Below, one piece after another: positions 1 to 5,057 of a stretch of 5,057 nt of DNA (its first letter is position 1; each line of letters begins with the position of its first letter). The DNA lies in the NCBI GenBank assembly GCA_030741455.1, contig JASLVI010000115.1:1-5057 (forward strand), in the 5' to 3' direction. This DNA is from Candidatus Poseidoniaceae archaeon. Lineage in GTDB: Archaea; Thermoplasmatota; Poseidoniia; Poseidoniales; Poseidoniaceae. The position numbers and the translations under genes are program-made. Under the pieces are notes generated by a model. The model was not told where the DNA came from. It was given only the letters and a program-made list of their open reading frames with translations, and searched no databases.

Positions 1-213
1 CTTGTCTTCATCGAGGAAGACTGGATTCTTTTGATGGACTTCAATCATATCGCCAATTCCGTTACCATCACGATCGACTGTGGTTTCAACCCACCATCCT
101 TCTTCGGCTTCTGGCGTGTCTTCGACAGGGACTGTGGCGAGAACCGTTGGCAAGACAAACATGGCTAGACAAAGGATTGTTAGCAACAAACGTGGCTTCT
201 TCAGACCGCTCAT
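1..213 (-). CDS. Secreted protein with calcium-loop motif, N-terminal fragment (possibly a subtilase)
   Basis: The reading frame starts at the ATG read from 213 down and is open for 71 codons to the window edge, so only the N-terminus is seen. Residues 1-26 form a textbook signal peptide: a basic start (KKPR at 5-8), a hydrophobic core (9-25) and a likely signal peptidase I site after V-L-A at 24-26. There is no lipobox, because the only Cys (15) sits inside the hydrophobic core. An acidic stretch follows (31-38). Next comes DRDGNGIGDMIE at 47-58, which has D/D/N/I/D/E at loop positions 1, 3, 5, 7, 9 and 12, as in EF-hand and dockerin calcium loops. A 'D-x-D-x-N-G-I-x-D-x-x-E' segment soon after the signal peptide is, from memory, common at the front of archaeal secreted S8 peptidases, so this may be one. 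That identity is inference, since no catalytic residue is visible. No other ATG is near the start and no Shine-Dalgarno sequence precedes it. The gene diverges from the large membrane protein gene. Confidence 0.8.
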   Translation of the reverse strand, partial: MSGLKKPRLLLTILCLAMFVLPTVLATVPVEDTPEAEEGWWVETTVDRDGNGIGDMIEVHQKNPVFLDEDK

Positions 214-309
214 GATGGACCGACGAAATACTATGGTTTGAACTCTTTCAATCGGAGTGTAACAAAATCCGTCCAAAAGACGACTCTAAGCGTAAATGCT
301 GGGTGTTAA

Positions 310-317
310 TTTATATT
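310..317 (+). promoter_or_regulatory. Archaeal TATA box for the giant membrane protein gene
   Basis: TTTATATT closely matches the archaeal TATA-box consensus and is the best such match in the 133-nt divergent intergenic region. Its centre lies about 33 nt before the ATG at 347. With the usual archaeal spacing of roughly 25-27 nt from box to start point, transcription would begin near 338-341, giving a leader of only about 6-9 nt. That fits the absence of any Shine-Dalgarno sequence and a near-leaderless mRNA. The reverse complement (AATATAAA) could also serve the leftward gene, but only with a leader of about 70 nt. I see no good TATA box closer to that gene. Confidence 0.6.
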
Positions 318-346
318 CTAATCGTTGAAGTCAAGTACTGATTAAA

Positions 347-3300
347 ATGCCTGCACCACAGAGAAAACCCAAACAAACGGTTTCAATCGCCAATGATGCA
401 ATCTTTGCAAAAGAGGAAGACGAGATTCCATTCAAGCCCGTCATTGTTCGGGCACCAGGTCAAACCAATGGCGATTCACTTGAACGATTTACTGAAATTA
501 CGATGTATGCTGTTGCCATGATCTTTGTTTGGGGTGGTTTGTTCACAATCGCCTTTGCTGAAGGAACCGGAGAAGAGAAATTCTTGTACCTCTTTATCGG
601 AGGTCTTGCTTCAGCTGCTATGGCCTTGTTTATGGTTGAATTACAAGCCAAAAAGAACGAATTTCAACTTATGATTTCTCAGAATTACTTACTTGGCCTG
701 TCATTTTTCTTCATGGCTGTTGGATTGCTTTGGGGGCTACGATGGATTGGTGGTTTCATCACCCTGCAAGAATTCCAATTTGATGGCGAAGCCATTACTT
801 TGCTCGGATCTGTCGAAAATGATGAATTCAAAGCAAGTGCAAACATGATCTACGTTCAAGCAATTGGAGCGGTGGCAATGTGGTTTGCCCACCAACGAAT
901 CCTCAAGCGGTACAAAGGCGATACATCCTTCGGTTGGGCGGTTGCGAGTTACATCCCATTGGGACTTCTCATCGTAGGTGTTGGGACATGGATTGAATGG
1001 TCGAATTATGAAGTGAGTTACGAACTTGGCCTCGCCATCGTTGGACTTTGTGGACTGGCAATGTACAGTGCATTAATGTCGAACAAATCGATTAATTTCG
1101 CAGTTGTAAGCGTTGTTTCGGGCATCATTCCGATCATCTACGAGATTCTGAATGAGAATGCCCCAGACGGTGGCGAAGGTGGAGCATTATCGCTCCTTAT
1201 TTTCATCATTATCATTCAAGGATACCTCGCAGGTAATGAACGATTGAAGCAATCGTTAGCGGAGAAGATGTCCTTCTTCCTTATCGGTGGCGTCATCGTT
1301 GCAATGCTCATTTCCAGTACTGCGGATCTCAATCTGATTCTTGGACCATTCAAGCCGGCTGAGCTTGGAGATGGAGGGATAGCATCTGTCATTACGTTAC
1401 CAGTTGCGCTTTGGATTACGGTTTTGTGCGCTTATTTCCAAGCGACACACAAGAACAGAGTTCCTGCAATGCCAATTGGACTTGCATTTGCATTATGGAC
1501 GCTCGATGGTGATGAAGCGATTGTGCCTTGGATGCTTTCCTTAGTGATGATTTCATACATGCTCTTTGCTGCAAAAGCAACCCGGAAATGGGTAGCGAAT
1601 CTTACCATGTCTGCACTTTCATTCTCATACCTTTTCAGCGATGTTATCGGATATGGTGTTGACCAGGGACAAATGGATGTAGCCATTGCAATCGGCATCG
1701 TCATCATCGCAGAAACAGCTCGCCGTCTCGATAAAATATCGATTTGGAGCAGTGTTCAAACCGTCACATTCGTAGCATTGAGTAGCACAATTCTCGACTC
1801 CCCGTACTGGTTTGTTACATGGATTTTCGTAACATATCTGCTTGTTATGGTCTACGAATCGATGCTTAAGGCTCGAGAGGGTGATGATATGGAGCGACGG
1901 AATTCAACGCTTGCGCTTCTCACAGCATTGGCAGTGAGTACTGGCCTTCTCTTAACAGATAAACTTGAGATTCCATCGAAGTATGAGTTCTTCGATCTCA
2001 ATGGCGTATCGCTTGAATTCCTTCTTCTCGGAATGATTGTCTTCGGTCTGTTCAATACCGTTCGAGACGTTGAACTCGATGTTGGACAATTGTTATCACT
2101 TCTCGAAATGAAAGCTGCAGGTGCGTACACCTACGATGCAGAAACCAATGCATGGTATGTCAAAGAAGTCGACGAAGCTGAAGTTGTTTCAAGCAAATCA
2201 TACGGATCAATTGGCCGTATTTCATTGGCATTTTCGTTGCTGGCAGTGACCATAGGCATTAGCACACTCAATCCCGATGTACTCTCTGGAGATCAGTTCT
2301 ATCTGGTTGGATTGTACATCATTCCAATCGGAATCTTGTTTTGGGAAATCAATTCAATGGACGTACTCTCATCAGAAAGTCGAATGATCGGTGCCGTAAT
2401 GTTGTTGATTATCGCTGCAGCGTCGCTCACGCTCATGCTTCAAGTCGATCATGCCGATGGTTTGTTCAAGGCAGGAATTGTCTACGATATTATGTTCCTG
2501 TCATCACCAATTGCAGCATTTATTCTCATTAACAAACGAGGTCTGGATCGTGACCATCTTAACCGTACAGCAGATCAGATCATGCTTTGTGTACTTCTCG
2601 TCATCGGAGTCTTTGATCAATCAGGCGGTTTGTTGTTCCTCAGCATGTACGGCCTTGTCGCTTTGGTTGCCATCCAATATCGACACCATGGCGTGACAAT
2701 GCTCGCGCCGCTTGCACTCATCTCCACCTACTGGCTTGGAGATCACGGCATCATGCATTCTTTGCTTGAGTCATTGGTTGACGATGTAAACGAACTCAAT
2801 GATGTTCGAGTCCTATGGTTGAATCAAGTGACAGGCATGATTCTCGCCGCACACATGTTGATGCCTATTGCCTGGAGCATACGCGACGCTCAGCATGATG
2901 AGTATGTGGACAATGCATTCCCTTGGTTCATCCCAATGGTTTGGTTCTTGTTTGGTGCTTGGGCAGTTCTACCATCTGCATCTTGGTTACCATTGGTTGC
3001 ATGTACCTTTGGCCTCCTCAACGCATGGGTGCGTGGCGACATCAACCTCATCCCTCTCCTCGCAGTTGGTCTCATCTTCTCGTTTGTCATTGGATTGGCC
3101 GATGGAGGCGAGCTCACAGGCGAGATCTTTGGACTCTCAATGCTCTTCTCTGGAATCATGATTTACGGCCTCTGGTTGGCAAACTCCTACGGCATACTCG
3201 AGATGAACGTCACGGATATGGCCCGATTGGAAGCGATGATGCCTTACTCATTGGACACACAATTACGGTTCCTTGCGATTGCAACACTTCTGCTCTCATT

Positions 3301-4306
3301 CGATGTTTTCAACGGATTAGGTATGCTTGGAGGTAGTGTATGGGCAACCTATGAAGCAATCCAGAAGGGCGACAAGGTTTCGATTCTCTTCCTACCGCTC
3401 ATCGATGGACTTACCGCTGGCAATCTCATCCACAAATTTGAGGTCGGAGGAGAGGCCTTGCAGGACATCATCATTGGAGGCGTCTTCGTTCTCGAAGGTG
3501 CGGTTATGATTTATCTCTCATCCAAAACCGACCGAATTTACGATTCAAAGGTCTTTGAGTGGAAGAGCGATGATGAGTTCTTCAATTTCATTGAATACAT
3601 GGGCTTCTCGGGGGTTGTATCAGCATTGACGGGAGTTATCTATGCCTTCGGAGATGATCAGACACAATTTGCATTGTTCTTGACGGCATCAATCCTCACA
3701 GCCCTCGCCATCACTGGCTTTGGTGAGACACAGCAACAAGTGCGATGGCGACGTGGATTCGGTGTGTTTGGATCAGTCCTTACCTTGCTCATCCTCTGGG
3801 CGAGTTTCGACGAATCCGGAGATGTTCTCTTCAAAGGACTTACATCCGTCATCACAGGATTGTTGGCTCTTGGTTATGCGTTCCTCTACATGCAACGTCG
3901 TACAGAATATGATATCGAAGACGTGACAATTCCACAAGTCTTTGGCGATGTTGTTCCGAAGGTTCAGCGAGAACCCTCTCCAAAACAATCCGAAGAGGAA
4001 GAAGATGCAGAAGAAGAGGAAGCGGTTGTTGAAGAAGAAAGCAACATGACTGTTGAAGAAAAGGAAATCCTCGAATTGGGTGAAGCACTTGAAGACGAAT
4101 TGGATGAAATTATCAAGCCAATTGGCAATGTAACGACAGAAAACATTGGTTACATCGAAACCATGGAAGGATTCGATGTCCGTCTGCCAAAGGAATCGAT
4201 TGAACAAATCACTCGAACCATTGCAATGACACCGCATGAAGGATTCAAACCGGTTGTTCGAGTCAACATGCTCGGACAAATCGTCCTCGACTTTGAGCCA
4301 CTGTGA
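347..4306 (+). CDS. Giant polytopic membrane protein, about 38 TM helices, unassigned family
   Basis: This intact 1319-residue protein matches no family I can name. Residues 1-49 are hydrophilic. From 50 to 1181 the chain is almost wholly hydrophobic and reads as about 19 consecutive helical hairpins. Loops within hairpins are acidic and Gly-rich (e.g. DGGEGG at 274-279, DGDE at 387-390, DESGD at 1155-1159). Loops between hairpins are mostly basic (KRYK at 187-190, TRKW at 412-415, RWRR at 1133-1136). By the positive-inside rule both termini are cytoplasmic. A 50-residue polar loop (571-620) separates hairpin 9 from hairpin 10. The tail has an acidic linker (about 1210-1235) and a predicted alpha/beta domain (about 1236-1319). 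No catalytic motif, nucleotide-binding loop or obvious transporter signature is visible. DUF2339-type multi-TM proteins are a loose architectural comparison only. The start is firm: an in-frame TGA lies at 326-328 with no earlier ATG, GTG or TTG after it, and a TATA box is suitably placed. The gene stands alone in its orientation. Structural, envelope or transport roles are all possible. Confidence 0.95.
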   Translation: MPAPQRKPKQTVSIANDAIFAKEEDEIPFKPVIVRAPGQTNGDSLERFTEITMYAVAMIFVWGGLFTIAFAEGTGEEKFLYLFIGGLASAAMALFMVELQAKKNEFQLMISQNYLLGLSFFFMAVGLLWGLRWIGGFITLQEFQFDGEAITLLGSVENDEFKASANMIYVQAIGAVAMWFAHQRILKRYKGDTSFGWAVASYIPLGLLIVGVGTWIEWSNYEVSYELGLAIVGLCGLAMYSALMSNKSINFAVVSVVSGIIPIIYEILNENAPDGGEGGALSLLIFIIIIQGYLAGNERLKQSLAEKMSFFLIGGVIVAMLISSTADLNLILGPFKPAELGDGGIASVITLPVALWITVLCAYFQATHKNRVPAMPIGLAFALWTLDGDEAIVPWMLSLVMISYMLFAAKATRKWVANLTMSALSFSYLFSDVIGYGVDQGQMDVAIAIGIVIIAETARRLDKISIWSSVQTVTFVALSSTILDSPYWFVTWIFVTYLLVMVYESMLKAREGDDMERRNSTLALLTALAVSTGLLLTDKLEIPSKYEFFDLNGVSLEFLLLGMIVFGLFNTVRDVELDVGQLLSLLEMKAAGAYTYDAETNAWYVKEVDEAEVVSSKSYGSIGRISLAFSLLAVTIGISTLNPDVLSGDQFYLVGLYIIPIGILFWEINSMDVLSSESRMIGAVMLLIIAAASLTLMLQVDHADGLFKAGIVYDIMFLSSPIAAFILINKRGLDRDHLNRTADQIMLCVLLVIGVFDQSGGLLFLSMYGLVALVAIQYRHHGVTMLAPLALISTYWLGDHGIMHSLLESLVDDVNELNDVRVLWLNQVTGMILAAHMLMPIAWSIRDAQHDEYVDNAFPWFIPMVWFLFGAWAVLPSASWLPLVACTFGLLNAWVRGDINLIPLLAVGLIFSFVIGLADGGELTGEIFGLSMLFSGIMIYGLWLANSYGILEMNVTDMARLEAMMPYSLDTQLRFLAIATLLLSFDVFNGLGMLGGSVWATYEAIQKGDKVSILFLPLIDGLTAGNLIHKFEVGGEALQDIIIGGVFVLEGAVMIYLSSKTDRIYDSKVFEWKSDDEFFNFIEYMGFSGVVSALTGVIYAFGDDQTQFALFLTASILTALAITGFGETQQQVRWRRGFGVFGSVLTLLILWASFDESGDVLFKGLTSVITGLLALGYAFLYMQRRTEYDIEDVTIPQVFGDVVPKVQREPSPKQSEEEEDAEEEEAVVEEESNMTVEEKEILELGEALEDELDEIIKPIGNVTTENIGYIETMEGFDVRLPKESIEQITRTIAMTPHEGFKPVVRVNMLGQIVLDFEPL
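3992..4039 (+). repeat. Low-complexity GAA/GAG tract encoding the acidic linker
   Basis: This purine-rich run of mostly GAA and GAG codons encodes a nearly all-acidic segment at residues 1216-1231 of the membrane protein (12 Glu and 1 Asp among 16 residues). It links the last transmembrane helix and its basic flank to the C-terminal domain. It is in frame, uses mixed codons and is not a perfect tandem repeat, so it is a compositional feature rather than a microsatellite. It also creates long antisense open frames that are not genes. Confidence 0.75.
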
Positions 4307-4309
4307 TCA
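4304..4309. other. Back-to-back stop codons forming a TGATCA palindrome
   Basis: The membrane protein gene ends with TGA at 4304-4306. The convergent peptidase gene ends with TGA on the minus strand, seen as TCA at 4307-4309. The two stops touch with no spacer or overlap, and together they make the palindrome TGATCA. No space remains for a separate terminator, so each transcript must end inside, and antisense to, the opposing gene. Confidence 0.9.
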
Positions 4310-5057
4310 TTCATCTTTGAAGATTGCAACACGGTCAGAGACGAGGCCTTCACCCGGCGCAGAGGGGTAAACACCCCAGTATGCTTCACGCATCTGCTGA
4401 TTTGCATCCATGCAAAGAACGACATCGGATGGCCTGTCATCCATTTCTTGAGTTCCATTAAGATGCTTGATGATCAAATCGATATTTGAGAGATTGACGA
4501 CACCCCCGCCAACTTGAGTGCATGGAGCGACAGGTGAAACGGGTGTTGTTCCTGAAAGTGGATCCCACGTCGTAAACGAAGGATACCATGCAGACAGATT
4601 CAATGCGTTACGAACCTCTGAGTTTCGAATGGTGAACGACTCACCATCTGAGGTCGTTCCTTCAACGAGATAGCCACCTCGTTCTACTGAAGCACCAGAA
4701 CCATCATCGTTGAACTCCTCTCGTAGTTCTTGAAGAATAAAGGATAGAATTCCAGCGGTTCGGGGCGTTGCAAAAGATGTACCAGACGTCTCATGATAGC
4801 CATCCGTATCATCGTGATTTGGCAAAACTTGTGTCCAATCAGCAGCAATATCTGGATAGGAACCACTCATCGTCTCCTTCTGATCATCGCCTTCCTCAGC
4901 GTATCCTGCGATACCAATCGACCATGGAGGGCCTGCTGTTGCATCTTGAACAGCAGGTGAAGGGGTATTGTCAGCAGCACCAGTGTGAATCTTATTATTG
5001 CCGACAACTGCTTCATATGTTCCAGTCTCAATACCTGGCACTGGAAGCGATCCAATC
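4307..5057 (-). CDS. Subtilisin-like serine peptidase (S8), C-terminal part
   Basis: The frame is open from the right edge to TGA at 4307-4309, giving 249 visible residues; the true start lies outside the window. The GTG at 5041 is internal because the frame continues upstream of it. The S8 signature around the nucleophile is present as SGTSFATP, with catalytic Ser at visible residue 94 (codon 4775-4777). Sixty-four residues earlier, AADN (27-30) sits where subtilases carry AGN, so Asn30 (codon 4967-4969) is the likely oxyanion-hole residue; the spacing is 66 in subtilisin BPN'. The catalytic Asp and His must lie beyond the window. After the nucleophile helix, residues 144-152 and VGGGVVN (182-188) correspond to the usual end of the fold. 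Cys179 and Cys215 could form a disulfide, which would suit an extracellular protein. The last 60 or so residues are an unassigned tail. The P-x-x-x-G after the serine reads PRTAG instead of the usual PHVAG. The family hydrolyses peptide bonds, generally outside the cytoplasm; the substrate is unknown. Confidence 0.9.
   Translation of the reverse strand, partial: IGSLPVPGIETGTYEAVVGNNKIHTGAADNTPSPAVQDATAGPPWSIGIAGYAEEGDDQKETMSGSYPDIAADWTQVLPNHDDTDGYHETSGTSFATPRTAGILSFILQELREEFNDDGSGASVERGGYLVEGTTSDGESFTIRNSEVRNALNLSAWYPSFTTWDPLSGTTPVSPVAPCTQVGGGVVNLSNIDLIIKHLNGTQEMDDRPSDVVLCMDANQQMREAYWGVYPSAPGEGLVSDRVAIFKDE

Noticed and set aside
168..170. Cys15 of the left secreted protein as a lipoprotein lipobox cysteine.
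   Set aside because: The preceding residues (LTIL) do not fit L-[AST]-[GA]-C, and the Cys is in the middle of the hydrophobic core. A standard signal peptidase I site at 24-26 fits better.
1852..2130. Minus-strand open frames of about 90 codons at 1852-2130, 1432-1707 and 2890-3159.
   Set aside because: They are antisense shadows of hydrophobic coding sequence, with Ser/Arg/Pro-rich composition and no recognisable motif.
2923..3336. Open frame of 137 codons on the plus strand in another frame, plus neighbours at 2868-3161 and 2451-2696.
   Set aside because: They lie entirely inside the membrane protein gene. Their Trp/His/Arg/Ser-rich products look like frame-shifted translations, and no promoter or start signal favours them.
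3773..4279. Open frame of 168 codons on the minus strand, with shorter overlapping ones at 3852-4088 and 3964-4146.
   Set aside because: These are antisense to the Glu-rich end of the membrane protein, where GAA/GAG codons suppress stops in antisense frames. The translations are low-complexity, rich in Phe, Ser or Leu, with no domain.
4313..4324. Short inverted repeat ATCTT..AAGAT just past the membrane protein stop, considered as a terminator.
   Set aside because: The stem is only 4-5 bp, there is no following T-run, and it lies within the last codons of the peptidase gene. It is too weak to call.
4932..4957. Perfect 9-bp inverted repeat (CCTGCTGTT / AACAGCAGG) with an 8-nt loop.
   Set aside because: It lies within the conserved catalytic region of the S8 peptidase, encoding ordinary residues of that fold, and far from either gene end. 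A chance coding palindrome is the simplest explanation.
5039..5041. GTG at 5041 (minus) as the start of a complete 244-residue protein.
   Set aside because: The frame stays open past it to the window edge. The S8 fold needs its Asp and His residues upstream, so this GTG is an internal Val codon.

Overview
The window looks archaeal, most likely from a marine planktonic euryarchaeon of the Poseidoniales (Marine Group II) type. The evidence is indirect. A TTTATATT box lies just upstream of the one complete gene, neither visible start has a Shine-Dalgarno sequence, the encoded membrane loops are very acidic, and secreted or peptidase-like genes lie close by. The lineage is an inference from style, not from a marker gene.

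Layout: (1) positions 1-213, minus strand, hold the 5' end of a secreted protein. It has a clear signal peptide and an EF-hand/dockerin-like calcium loop, and it runs off the left edge. (2) Positions 214-346 are a 133-nt divergent intergenic region with a good TATA box for the rightward gene. (3) Positions 347-4306, plus strand, are one intact 1319-residue polytopic membrane protein that I cannot assign to a named family. Read by hydropathy and loop charge, it is a chain of about 19 transmembrane hairpins (about 38 helices). It has a 50-residue cytoplasmic loop near the middle and ends in an acidic linker and a small alpha/beta tail domain, both predicted cytoplasmic. (4) Positions 4307-5057, minus strand, are the 3' part of a subtilisin-like (S8) serine peptidase that still contains the catalytic serine motif GTSFATP. 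Its stop codon directly abuts the stop of the membrane protein gene (TGATCA), so there is no intergenic space.

The central gene is transcribed alone: it diverges from the left gene and converges with the right gene. There is therefore no operon evidence linking the three. The shared theme is the cell envelope: one very large integral membrane protein between a secreted Ca-loop protein and a peptidase of a typically secreted family. The left protein may itself be the N-terminus of another S8-type peptidase, but the visible 71 residues cannot prove it. I see no RNA genes, CRISPR arrays, insertion sequences or attachment sites. The most notable item is the giant hairpin-array membrane protein, which could represent an undescribed family. 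Nothing in the sequence reveals its function.
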